The notes under the pieces: generated by a model | Told to the model about the DNA's origin: nothing | What the model saw: only the letters and a program-made list of their open reading frames with translations | Databases searched by the model: none | In this document: positions 1 through 8,014 of the stretch, piece after piece | Numbering within the stretch: position 1 is the first letter of the stretch | How the letters are laid out: each line of letters starts with the position of its first letter | Program-made: the position numbers and the translations under genes | Source of the DNA: CAZDCZ01 sp964504155 | Lineage (GTDB): Bacteria > Bacteroidota > Bacteroidia > Bacteroidales > UBA12077 | Direction: 5' to 3' | Assembly (NCBI GenBank): GCA_964504155.1 | Contig: CAZDCZ010000032.1 | Span: 1 to 32,521, forward strand | DNA: 32,521 nt

Positions 1-2101
1 CTGCATCTTCAATATGATAAGTTACAGTTGTTATTCCATTATTAAAAGCAGTACCCGAAATATCGTTAATGCCGGTAGCAGGAGAATTTCCTGTTGTGGC
101 ACCAGTCATCGACCAAGTCTGTAGAGTAACTCCGCAATTATCAGTAGCAGTAGGCGCTATTCCATTTACCACAGCGCTACAATTTCCAGCATCATTATTT
201 ACAACAACATCACCCGGACAAGTAATAGTAGGATCTTCTGAATCACCAACATTAACTGTAATATTGTCGTTTCCTTGACAACCATTATCATCGGTTACTG
301 TGTAAGTTAAGTCATAACTTCCTACTGTTGCATTATTAAAAGTAGGAGATTGAATATCTGTAAAATCTAAGGATGTTGCTCCTACATCAGACCATAGATG
401 ATTAGTATATGCACCAGAGCCTCCAGAAGGATTTCCGTTAAGTATTATATCTCCAGAAGGACATGTGTTTGCAGGATCCGGTGTTATGTTTGGTGTGGGA
501 TTAGGCTCGTTTGTAATTAAAATATCGTTACCCTGTTTTGTACATCCATTGTCATCAATAGCATAAGTTTCATAAGTATCTGCTGACAATCCTGTGAATG
601 AGCCGTCTTCATCATAAGGAGGTCCGGCAGGAATTACTAATAAATCGCTTTTACGAATTAAATAATAATCTATATCACCTGTACCACCTGATGCTGATAA
701 GTCTATTGTAGCATCGCCTGATCCGGCACATTCAGGTTTCGAATTATATGAGTTAAAAACAATTTCTTCAGGTATATTAATATTATCTGGTGGGTTGGTA
801 AAGAATATATCTACGGATTTTGGACCACAGCCATTAGCATCATTTATTCGAACTTGATATAATCCTTGATCTATTCCTGTAGCTATTTTTGTTGTTTGTC
901 CTATCGATATATAATCGGTTCCATTATGTTTGTACCAATCATAAGAATATGGTTCTGTTCCATCTGATGGGTTAGCTTCTAAAGCAGCATCATTCCCGTC
1001 GAAACAAGTTAAAGGTGTTTGCACTGTAATACTTCCGGCACTGAGAGATGTAGGTTGCGTAACCGGTTCTGCTTGAGAAACCGATGAGCTTTGATCGATA
1101 ACTTGAATATAGTAATCATTAGAAGCAGGTAAAGAACCAAAAGTATAATCAGTTAAGGGGGTATTTGAATTATATGCAATTCTTGTTGAACTACCTAACC
1201 ATGGTGATCCGTCCCATAATTCATATGTGTAATTGGCCGTACCGTTAACATTATATATTCTAATGCTTCCGTTATCAGATTCGAAACAAGTTAAATTAGT
1301 TATTTCTGTATCAAATGTAACTCCTTTTGCCCCTTTTGTTTTATAATTTATATTATTAATTTCGATATTACCCGATTTTATGTTTTTTGTGGATATTGGT
1401 AATGTAGAAAAGAAATTATTATCTTCATTGCTAATATTTAGGTATGAGTCTTCTTCGAAATATATTTTTTCGAAATATATTTTTGAGTTATTTACATCGA
1501 AATGTTTTTCTTTATTTCCGAGACTTTTAAGTTCGTGGCAATTTATTTCCTTTTCATTAACATTAACAAATCCTTCTTTAAATATGATATTTTCTGAGGT
1601 ATTAAGATTATTTTTTAATACCCAAGAACCACTTCCATTAAATTTAATGTTTGATTTTATTTTTTTTGCAATATTAATATTTTGTTCTTTTTCTTTTGTT
1701 TTTAAAACAATATCGCCCCAAAAATCATTTTTAATATTTTCATCGATAACTAAAGAGCCATGTATTTCTAATTGAGCTTTTGTGAGTTTTTTAAATAAAA
1801 ACGACTTGCTTCTTAGTGTAGGAGTATAATTATTAACTTCCCAAAGGAAATTGTTACAAACTGCAGTGTTTTTTATTAAAACATATTGCTTGTTCGATGA
1901 AAACGAATTATTATCGAAAAATACATTGTCGTTTATTGTTGGGATTGAAAATCCTCCGACACCGCCACTTTCTTGTGCCCAATGCGATGTATTGTTCCAT
2001 TCGCCACTTCCGTTAATCCAATATCTGTCGGCTGAGTAGCTTTGAAAACTAAAAATAACTATAAAAAATAATATCTGCGATAATTGTAATATTTTTCTCA
2101 T
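1..2101 (-). CDS. Giant SprB/HYR-repeat surface adhesin, 5' part only
   Basis: An open minus-strand frame starts at the ATG at 2101-2099 and runs off the window at position 1, giving about 700 residues. Residues 1-24 look like a signal peptide (MRKILQLSQILFF...SYSA), followed by RYWINGSGEWNNTSHWA, a mature N-terminus common in Bacteroidota cell-surface proteins exported by the type IX system. A region with short beta-helix-like strands follows. Then come repeats of roughly 80-100 residues with motifs such as LTCFDGNDAALEANPSDGT and KPECAGSGDATIDLSASGGT, characteristic of SprB repeats. Near the window edge a HYR-type domain begins (DPTITCPGDVVVNND). It is probably a gliding or attachment adhesin with a C-terminal sorting domain outside the window. 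A short in-frame tandem duplication (KIYFE KIYFE) lies near 1460-1490. The family assignment is good; the ligand is unknown. Confidence 0.85.
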   Translation of the reverse strand, partial: MRKILQLSQILFFIVIFSFQSYSADRYWINGSGEWNNTSHWAQESGGVGGFSIPTINDNVFFDNNSFSSNKQYVLIKNTAVCNNFLWEVNNYTPTLRSKSFLFKKLTKAQLEIHGSLVIDENIKNDFWGDIVLKTKEKEQNINIAKKIKSNIKFNGSGSWVLKNNLNTSENIIFKEGFVNVNEKEINCHELKSLGNKEKHFDVNNSKIYFEKIYFEEDSYLNISNEDNNFFSTLPISTKNIKSGNIEINNINYKTKGAKGVTFDTEITNLTCFESDNGSIRIYNVNGTANYTYELWDGSPWLGSSTRIAYNSNTPLTDYTFGSLPASNDYYIQVIDQSSSVSQAEPVTQPTSLSAGSITVQTPLTCFDGNDAALEANPSDGTEPYSYDWYKHNGTDYISIGQTTKIATGIDQGLYQVRINDANGCGPKSVDIFFTNPPDNINIPEEIVFNSYNSKPECAGSGDATIDLSASGGTGDIDYYLIRKSDLLVIPAGPPYDEDGSFTGLSADTYETYAIDDNGCTKQGNDILITNEPNPTPNITPDPANTCPSGDIILNGNPSGGSGAYTNHLWSDVGATSLDFTDIQSPTFNNATVGSYDLTYTVTDDNGCQGNDNITVNVGDSEDPTITCPGDVVVNNDAGNCSAVVNGIAPTATDNCGVTLQTWSMTGATTGNSPATGINDISGTAFNNGITTVTYHIEDA

Positions 2102-2341
2102 ATTTTTGAAAATGAGTTTTTAAATGGCGATTTGTTGATAAATGTAATACAATGTTAATAAATTTTTACGGTATTGTTGGTGTAATTGTTTCAAATTTGT
2201 TTAACGCAGATGATTTTATGTGTTTATTTATCAACAAAAAATGCATTTTAAGAAAAATTTTAATTTGTCGTATGTTAATAACTTAGTTAATGTTTTAAAC
2301 CTTTTGTTATTACTTATTTGATTTAAGGAATTAGAGATAAA
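2102..2341. other. Intergenic region upstream of the adhesin
   Basis: This is AT-rich noncoding sequence of 240 bases between the adhesin start (2101, minus) and the end of the permease gene (2342, minus). It must hold the adhesin promoter. I see no clean TAnnTTTG element at good spacing and no strong hairpin. Confidence 0.4.
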
Positions 2342-3571
2342 TTAATTTAAATTATTAATAACATATTTTTTTGTAAGATATTTAACAGGAAACCAAGCAG
2401 CAAGCCAGCCAATAATTAATACAGTAATAAAGATAATTATTATATCGATAAAATTCATGGCTACGGGGTATGTATTAATAATAAACGATCCGGCTCCTTT
2501 CATTTGAACTATACCAAATTTTATTTGTAACCAACAAACAAATGAACCAATTATTAGTCCAACAATTGCGCCGGCAATTGATATCATCCATCCTTCGTAG
2601 AGAAAGATTTTGCGGATTGATTTTAGATTTGCTCCCATACTTTGAAAGGTAGAAATATCGTTTTTTTTATCTATTATTAACATACTTAATGAGCCAATAA
2701 TATTAAATGATGCAATAATAAGAATAAATGTAAGAATTAAGAATATTGCCCATTTTTCCGATTTCATAATTTTATAGAAAGCTTCGTGTTGTTGAAATCT
2801 GTTTTTTACAACAAAATCATCTCCTAAAATTGTTTGTATTTTATTTTGGATATCATCAATATTATAATCTGGTGATATTTTTAGTTCTAACGAGCTAATA
2901 TTGTTTTTATATTCGAGTAAATCTTTTGCAAAATCTAATGGAACAATAATATATTTAATATCGAATTCTTGCTGAATACCAAAAATCCCTGAAGGGAATA
3001 TGTATTTTCTATTAAAAGCTTTTTCGGGATTCACAGAAATAGATGCATTTCTTTTAGGAACATAAATAATAATTGGGTCGATATAGTTTAATCCAAGAGA
3101 AAGAAACACAGCAACTCCTTGTCCTACAACAGCATATTCTCGATTTTTGTCGTCATGAAGCATAAATTTGCCACCAACAATCATAGTATCTATTCCGGAA
3201 ACTTTACAGAAGTTTGAATCTACTCCTTTTACAGTAGCAAAATATTGATTATTATTATATTTTAATAGTGCATTTTCTTCTAAAGTTTCAGAAAAGAATT
3301 CAACACCATCAAGAGTTTTTATTTTTTCGATATTGGGATTATGATGATTAAAAGTTTTTCCTTCGGCAATCGAAATTTTTAAATCAGGATCGAAAGAGTT
3401 ATACATCGATTCTATAAGATTATCGAAACCATTAAATACCGATAATACAATTATTAGTGCAGCAGTTCCAATAGCTACTCCAAATATCGAAATAAGAGAA
3501 ATAATATTAATGGCGTTTTTCGATTTCTTAGAAATCAAATACCTTTTTGCTATGAATAATGGAAAGTTCAA
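2342..3571 (-). CDS. LolC/LolE-type ABC transporter permease (FtsX/MacB superfamily)
   Basis: The 409-residue protein has the lipoprotein-releasing permease layout. There is an N-terminal cytoplasmic stretch (MNFPLFIAKRYL), a first membrane helix at about residues 22-46 (IISLISIFGVAIGTAALIIV), a large periplasmic domain at about 50-270, then three membrane helices at about 275-300, 325-350 and 370-395. The ending NFIDIIIIFITVLIIGWLAAWFPVKYLTKK is typical of the family. In Bacteroidota this permease is commonly found beside rbfA and probably extracts lipoproteins from the inner membrane together with an ATPase encoded elsewhere. The start lies 4 bp after the stop of the upstream methyltransferase, so the two are very likely co-transcribed with rbfA. 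No partner ATPase gene lies in the operon. Confidence 0.88.
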   Translation of the reverse strand: MNFPLFIAKRYLISKKSKNAINIISLISIFGVAIGTAALIIVLSVFNGFDNLIESMYNSFDPDLKISIAEGKTFNHHNPNIEKIKTLDGVEFFSETLEENALLKYNNNQYFATVKGVDSNFCKVSGIDTMIVGGKFMLHDDKNREYAVVGQGVAVFLSLGLNYIDPIIIYVPKRNASISVNPEKAFNRKYIFPSGIFGIQQEFDIKYIIVPLDFAKDLLEYKNNISSLELKISPDYNIDDIQNKIQTILGDDFVVKNRFQQHEAFYKIMKSEKWAIFLILTFILIIASFNIIGSLSMLIIDKKNDISTFQSMGANLKSIRKIFLYEGWMISIAGAIVGLIIGSFVCWLQIKFGIVQMKGAGSFIINTYPVAMNFIDIIIIFITVLIIGWLAAWFPVKYLTKKYVINNLN

Positions 3572-3575
3572 ATGT

Positions 3576-4385
3576 TTATTTTTTTGCTTTTACAATCAAT
3601 CCCGTACCTTCTGTGTGCGTTTTATTTAAGTCTAATAAGTTTAAAACAAGAAATATTGGAAGCGTAATAATATAATATAAAGGTAAAATAATAAAAAATA
3701 ACTTGCTAATATTTAGCATAGTTATAGGATATTTCATAGAAATTTTCCAAGATATATTTCCCGGCTTTCCATAAGAATATTTTGCTGAGATATTTTTAAA
3801 TCCTGCTTTTTCTAATTTATTTGTAATATCGTTTACGTTATATCCATCGCGTACATGTTCGTCGATAAATGTATGTTCGTGTTCATCGTGAACATCTGAA
3901 CCTCCAATGTCAGAAGGAGTTGAAATTAATAATATTCCGTTTTTTTTAAGCGAATAATAAAAATTTTCAAATACTTTAATATCATCTTCGATATGTTCCA
4001 TTACATCAACCGAAAGAATTAAATTATAGGTGTTTTCTTTCGAATATTTTGTAAGATCTGCATATTCAAATTTTACTTGATTATTACGATTTATTTTTTC
4101 GAAGAAATTGTTACAATCATCAATTTGTTCTTGTTTTATGTCGATACCGGAAATTTGCCATTGATGACATTGTTTAGAAAGGTAATACGAATATTGCCCA
4201 AATCCGGAACCTGCATCTAAAATATTAATAGTACCACTAACATTATTTTTAAATTTGTTAATTTCTTTTCTGATATGCCATGCACGTAACAATAGAATAT
4301 CTAATAATGAATAAAAAATTTTTCTGAGAAAAGTGGAATTATTTACTATTTGTCCAATAGATTTTTTAATTGGGTCGTATCTCAT
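3576..4385 (-). CDS. Class I SAM-dependent methyltransferase with C-terminal membrane segment
   Basis: The protein has 269 residues. The SAM-binding motif I is ILDAGSGFGQYS (about residues 55-66), followed by GIDIK and the acidic motif VDVMEHIEDD (about 127-136), which mark a methyltransferase of the UbiG/Methyltransf_11 type. The last 50 residues contain hydrophobic stretches (LFFIILPLYYIITLPIFLVL), so the enzyme is probably membrane-associated and may act on a lipid or polyprenyl-linked substrate; the substrate is not evident. It lies between rbfA (57 bp upstream) and the LolC/E-type permease (4 bp downstream), all on the minus strand, consistent with one operon. Confidence 0.8.
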   Translation of the reverse strand: MRYDPIKKSIGQIVNNSTFLRKIFYSLLDILLLRAWHIRKEINKFKNNVSGTINILDAGSGFGQYSYYLSKQCHQWQISGIDIKQEQIDDCNNFFEKINRNNQVKFEYADLTKYSKENTYNLILSVDVMEHIEDDIKVFENFYYSLKKNGILLISTPSDIGGSDVHDEHEHTFIDEHVRDGYNVNDITNKLEKAGFKNISAKYSYGKPGNISWKISMKYPITMLNISKLFFIILPLYYIITLPIFLVLNLLDLNKTHTEGTGLIVKAKK

Positions 4386-4442
4386 TTGTTATTAATTAGT
4401 ACAATAAAAAGTGTAAAAAAAAATATAGATAAAAATAGTGTT

Positions 4443-4781
4443 TTATATGTTAAGTAGATTTTCAATATCTTCAATTTTATCTAATGTGTCGTCTAGAAAG
4501 AACTTTAATTCAGGAACCTTGCGTAATTGATGTCTAATTTTTTTTCCTAATTCATAACGGATTTGTTGTTCGTTTTTGTTAATATGAATAATAAGTTCTT
4601 CTTTTTCTTGAACAGGGAAAAGACTTAGATATACTCTGGCTACCGAAAGATCAGAAGATATTTTTATTCCTGTAACAGTAACCATATTTCCCTGACAAAT
4701 TGTATTAGTATTTTTTTGAAAGATAATTGCTAAATCTTTTTGTATAAGTCGTTCTATCTTATTTGCTCTTGTATTATCCAT
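4443..4781 (-). CDS. rbfA: Ribosome-binding factor A
   Basis: The protein has 112 residues, the usual length for RbfA, with a type-II KH-like fold. It begins TRANKIERLIQKDLAIIFQ (helix 1), continues with VTVTGIKISSDLSVARVYLSLFP (the central strands) and ends with the conserved IRYELGKKIRHQLRKVPELKFFLDDTLD. RbfA binds the 30S subunit and helps mature the 5' end of 16S rRNA, especially in the cold. It appears to be the first gene of an operon with the methyltransferase and permease. The ATG at 4781 fits the family N-terminus. Confidence 0.95.
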   Translation of the reverse strand: MDNTRANKIERLIQKDLAIIFQKNTNTICQGNMVTVTGIKISSDLSVARVYLSLFPVQEKEELIIHINKNEQQIRYELGKKIRHQLRKVPELKFFLDDTLDKIEDIENLLNI

Positions 4782-4812
4782 AATGGTAAAGTCAATTAAT
4801 TACAATATTGTT

Positions 4813-4820
4813 CAAAATTA
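4813..4820 (-). promoter_or_regulatory. Possible -7 promoter element of rbfA
   Basis: On the minus strand the octamer TAATTTTG matches the Bacteroidota -7 consensus TAnnTTTG and lies about 30 bases upstream of the rbfA start. A clear TTTG -33 element at the expected distance is not visible, so the call is weak. Confidence 0.35.
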
Positions 4821-5009
4821 AGCAACATTATTTAAAATTTATCCTAAAAATAAAATTTTTAATTTTTTTTTGACTTAATATCGTTTCTATAAGACAAAAT
4901 GTTTATAAATTATGTGGGAATTAAAATAATAATGCTTTTGAAAGTCTTTAGCCGATAAGTCGAAATTTTTAAGCTTTATAAAAAGAAACATAGTGAAATT
5001 TTCATAAAA

Positions 5010-5031
5010 GACCTTGGTCTAACCCAAAGTC
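5010..5031. repeat. REP-like imperfect hairpin (GACCTTGGT / ACCCAAAGTC)
   Basis: The arms GACCTTGGT and ACCCAAAGTC can pair with one mismatch and a bulge around a CTA loop. It is followed by CCAGCACG and sits about 80 bases before the degenerate REP-type transposase. It could be the left REP hairpin of that element or an unrelated short palindrome. Confidence 0.45.
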
Positions 5032-5108
5032 CAGCACGTTTCGCATGTATATATTTAATACAAAAGTTACCAGTTTGAAACACAAAAATACAATTATTTA
5101 TCATGTAA

Positions 5109-5489
5109 ACAATTGTTAGTTTTTGTTCAAACTCAGGTTTGATTTTTAGAAGTGTAAAAGGACAAAAATAGGAATTACTTATAGGAGATTTCAAAAGATT
5201 TACAAGCAAAACAATTATTAATAACCCAAAAGAAAGTAGAAAAGAAATACTGCTTGAGTAATTTATAAAAACCGGAGCACAATCTTCAAATGTAAATAAA
5301 TATCAATTTTGGAGGTGTAAACCAATAGAATTTTGTAGTAATAAAGTAATAGATGAAAAGATTAATTGTATTCATAATAATCCTGTTGAAGACGGTTTAG
5401 TTTACAAACCAGATGATTATGTTTATAGTAGTGCAAGAGATTATAGTGGTAAAAAAGGTATATTGAATGATGTTATTGTTATTAAATAA
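5109..5489 (+). pseudogene. Decayed REP-associated (IS200-like, Y1) transposase
   Basis: Reading the plus strand in one frame gives GLIFRSVKGQK, stop, ELLIGDFKRFTSKTIINNPK ESRKEILLE, stop, FIKTGAQSSNVNKYQFWRC, then NKVIDEKINCIHNNPVEDGL and VYKPDDYVYSSARDYSGKKG, ending at 5489. These blocks match the middle and C-terminal parts of REP-associated tyrosine transposases in their normal order. In-frame stops lie at 5169 and 5259. The HUH histidines expected before LIFRS are lost (SNSGLIF replaces SNHxHLIF) and no N-terminus is recognisable. It is a dead gene, flanked by small hairpins that may be its REP sequences. Confidence 0.85.
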
Positions 5490-5492
5490 AAA

Positions 5493-5513
5493 CCACACGA
5501 TACAATCGTGCGG
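5493..5513. repeat. Hairpin CCACACGAT-ACA-ATCGTGCGG
   Basis: A 9-bp stem (one G-T pair) with a 3-base loop starts 3 bases after the stop of the decayed transposase and is followed by GTAGCGG on the plus strand. GTAG-type tags beside palindromes are a feature of REP elements mobilised by this transposase class. Read on the minus strand, the stem is followed by TTTTTATTT, so it could also terminate transcription coming from the gldA side. Confidence 0.55.
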
Positions 5514-6021
5514 TAGCGGTGATAATTACTATAAGCACTCGTGAAAACTGGCAAATTAAAAGTTTGCAATTTCCCACTTATAAATAATTTTACATCACCC
5601 CGATCAAACTCACAAACAATCCCGGGTTCATAAATTTGTTTTATAAAACCTTCTTTCACTGATGATGCTATTTCTCTTACATAATTACAAATTGTTGTAT
5701 AACCTATTTCATAGCCTTTCGATAACAGGTATTCATGAATATCTATTTTTTTTCATTATTTGTTTATGCAAACCCTGATTACGCTTTTCTGTATTCTTAA
5801 TTTAAGCAATTTTTTATTTCTTCTTCTACATCTTTGACCAACTTAACCTTAGTCCTTCCAGATACATTATAACACGGCTTACTCTACAGTCCTTCTTCTA
5901 AATGAACTTTTATTTTAGAATTACTAATTACCTGAGTTCGATATAAGATATTATATCGAACTCAGGTAATTGTCTTTTCGTGTTCATTGATGTATTTACG
6001 AACTACACTACGACTTATTTT
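5514..6021 (-). pseudogene. istA: Decayed IS21-family transposase IstA fragment
   Basis: Minus-strand blocks in the order of IstA are KISRSVVRKYINEHEKTI (6021-5969), SKPCYNVSGRTKVKLVKDVE EEIKNCL, DIHEYLLSKGYEIGYTTICN YVREIASSVKEGFIKQIYEP and GIVCEFDRGDVKLFISGKLQ TFNLPVFTSAYSNY. The last block corresponds to the DDE catalytic core, where family members usually read CEFDWGEV. Stops and frame changes separate the blocks, and a 46-bp palindrome sits between the first two. No IstB follows. The first block overlaps the last codons of gldA, so the relic abuts that gene directly. Confidence 0.85.
5926..5971. repeat. Palindromic repeat, copy A (perfect 21-bp arms, GATA loop)
   Basis: The arms at 5926-5946 and 5951-5971 are exact reverse complements and contain ACCTGAGTTCGATATAA. 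The same arm recurs at 12992-13043 and, with paired changes, at 32262-32322. This copy lies inside the IstA relic, 44 bases beyond the gldA stop. The short size, perfect symmetry and lack of coding capacity suggest a miniature mobile palindrome or REP/MITE. Confidence 0.85.
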
Positions 6022-6926
6022 GTTAATTCATGAAAAATTTCTTCTAGATTTTTTTCTTTTTCCTGAAGCGAAAGAACGCTAATTTTATTATCTACTGCAT
6101 ATTGAAAAATATTTTGTCTGATATCGGTATTTTCGATACTTTCGAATAGAAATTTTTTCTTACTTATCATTGCAACACGCCTAACACCAGAGATTTTCTC
6201 AAGAACTTCTCTGTTAACTTCTGTATTAAACTCAGCAAAAATTGTTTGATAGGCTTCCGCAATATTTTTTGTAATATCTTTTACTTTATCGTTAGCAACA
6301 ATTTCGCCTTTATTAATAATAATTATTCGGTTACATATTGCTTCAACTTCCTGCATTAAGTGAGTCGAGAGCAATACTGTTTTTTCTTTTCCTATTTCCG
6401 AAATCAAATTTCGTATTTCTATTATTTGGTTAGGGTCGAGTCCTGATGTTGGCTCATCGAGAATTAAGATATTAGGATCGTGAATTAATGCTTGAGCCAG
6501 ACCCACTCTTTGTCTGTACCCTTTCGATAGAGCCCCGATTTTTTTATTTACCTCGTTAGTAAGTCCTGTTTGTTGAATTACCTTGTCGATTCTGCTGTTT
6601 GTTTGCTTGCCTAGATTATAAATTCCGGCAACATATTTCAGATACTCTTTAATATATAAATCTGTGTATAATGGATTGTTTTCGGGTAGATATCCAATAT
6701 GTTTTTTTATCTCTAAAGAGTGAGTATTAATATCAAGATTGTTAATAAAAACAGTGCCCGATGAGGGAGAAATAAAACCTGTGATAATTTTCATGGTAGT
6801 CGATTTCCCAGCTCCGTTTGGTCCTACAAAGCCGGTTATTTCGCCCGCAGAAATTTCAAAACTAATATTATTAACAGCTTTTTGTTGTCCGTATATTTTT
6901 ATTAAATTTTGTACCTTAATCGACAT
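6015..6926 (-). CDS. gldA: Gliding motility-associated ABC transporter ATP-binding protein GldA
   Basis: The protein has 303 residues. The Walker A motif GPNGAGKST lies at about residues 35-43, the signature LSKGYRQRVGLAQAL at about 134-148, the Walker B ILILDEPTSGLD at about 154-165 and the H-loop STHL at about 188-191. The C-terminal extension after about residue 215 ends KNLEEIFHELTK, which fits GldA. GldA works with GldF and GldG in gliding and surface-protein handling. Neither partner is adjacent: downstream are only IS relics and a palindrome. The start at 6926 gives the canonical MSIKVQNLIKIYG. Assignment to GldA rather than another drug-type ATPase rests on overall length and termini. 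Confidence 0.82.
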   Translation of the reverse strand: MSIKVQNLIKIYGQQKAVNNISFEISAGEITGFVGPNGAGKSTTMKIITGFISPSSGTVFINNLDINTHSLEIKKHIGYLPENNPLYTDLYIKEYLKYVAGIYNLGKQTNSRIDKVIQQTGLTNEVNKKIGALSKGYRQRVGLAQALIHDPNILILDEPTSGLDPNQIIEIRNLISEIGKEKTVLLSTHLMQEVEAICNRIIIINKGEIVANDKVKDITKNIAEAYQTIFAEFNTEVNREVLEKISGVRRVAMISKKKFLFESIENTDIRQNIFQYAVDNKISVLSLQEKEKNLEEIFHELTK

Positions 6927-7129
6927 AGTTAGTTTTTTTATCAGCTACGAAAATAATAAAAAATAAGACATTATTTGTTATTTTCTACTTATAACTAATA
7001 TTCTAAACAAATAAGCAACAAACAACAGCATACTCATTTTGTATTCTGTCTTTTAGGAATATTGACTTTACATTAGTTGATGTTTTTTGTAATTTGTAAG
7101 AAAGTTTTATTAACAAAAAATACATCGTT

Positions 7130-7872
7130 CTGAAAATTATAAAAGTAAATATTTTGTTTTTCCTTTTTTTAATGATTTTTTCTTGTGGTAAAAAATCTGC
7201 CGACCAAGAGCCTAATAATACTATTCTTGAGGCGTCGGATGTCGTTTTAGGCGAACCTTTTGCATTAAAAATTCTCCTGTTGGCGATGTCGATGTCGATT
7301 GGTTTAAGTTAGAACTTAAAGAACAGGGATATTTAAAAATAGAATCATTAGCAGAACCTGAGAATGTTAAATTAGAAGAGGGATTTGTATTATTAGATGA
7401 ATGGGAAGCTACGAAAGAAAAAGGGTTGAGAAAATGGAAAAAACTTCCCGATGCGTTATTTATTCCTGAAGCCGGTACTTATTATTTCGCAATTATCGAC
7501 GATTATAACGATGCCGAAACAAAAGAAGAAGTTCAAATAGAGTTGATTTTCTTTACGAAATAGATGAATCTAATAATGACTTTAAAGAGGCAAAACAAAT
7601 AAATCGCGGAGATACTATAAATATTGTTCTTTTCCCAAAAAACGACAAAGATTTTTTAAAATTAATATTGTTCAGGGAAATAAAATTCTTTGCACGTGAA
7701 TATTGATGAGGTGCAAATAGAATTTAGATTATATATTGTTGATTCGAACGATGCGAGTAAATATATTATAAAAGGAAATTGGAAAAAAGTTCCTGCAGAG
7801 TGAGATGTTACTTCCGGTCAAGAATAGTTCATTCTTATTAACGATGCTTACGAATATGAATGGTGTATATAA
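7130..7872 (+). pseudogene. Broken lipoprotein gene with PPC-like repeats
   Basis: The frame reads xKIIKVNILFFLFLMIFSCG, a lipoprotein signal with the lipobox cysteine followed by GKKSADQEPNNTILEASDVV. The expected ATG is CTG (7130). After PFALK the reading frame shifts in a run of five A residues (near 7264) and continues SPVGDVDVDWFKLELKEQGY ending ELIFFTK with a stop near 7561. A further frame gives EIDESNNDFKEAKQINRGDT INIVLF, resembling the first repeat (EPNNTILEASDVVLG). The final part has more stops and ends at 7872. The EPNN...A...G...DVDWFKL pattern resembles the pre-peptidase C-terminal (PPC) or related beta-sandwich domains. Several independent lesions argue for true decay, not a single sequencing error. 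Confidence 0.75.
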
Positions 7873-7950
7873 GAATATTGAAATAACCCGTTATTACTGC
7901 TTGATTTCAAGCACAAATCTAATGCGCTTTTGACTTTCTGTGTGTTAAAT

Positions 7951-7972
7951 CTTACATCGAATTCAGGTTAAT
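7951..7972. repeat. Decayed single arm of the palindromic repeat
   Basis: CTTACATCGAATTCAGGTTA resembles the right arm of the other copies (CTTATATCGAACTCAGGTTA) with two changes. I found no matching left arm, so this appears to be a half copy. It lies in the ispG upstream region. Confidence 0.5.
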
Positions 7973-7986
7973 AGTTTATCTTTCTG

Positions 7987-7994
7987 TATTTTTG
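7987..7994 (+). promoter_or_regulatory. Possible -7 promoter element of ispG
   Basis: TATTTTTG matches TAnnTTTG and lies 20 bases before the ispG ATG. No clear TTTG is present about 20 bases upstream; that place is occupied by the decayed palindrome arm. Confidence 0.35.
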
Positions 7995-8014
7995 AAAAAA
8001 AATAATATTTAGAA

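Noticed and set aside
1380..2039. Plus-strand frames in the first 2 kb
   Set aside because: They are antisense to the adhesin, whose signal peptide and repeats establish the minus strand as coding.
5441..5659. 72-residue minus-strand frame with its own ATG
   Set aside because: Its sequence is a piece of the IstA relic (IYEPGIVCEFDRGDVKLFIS), not a separate gene.
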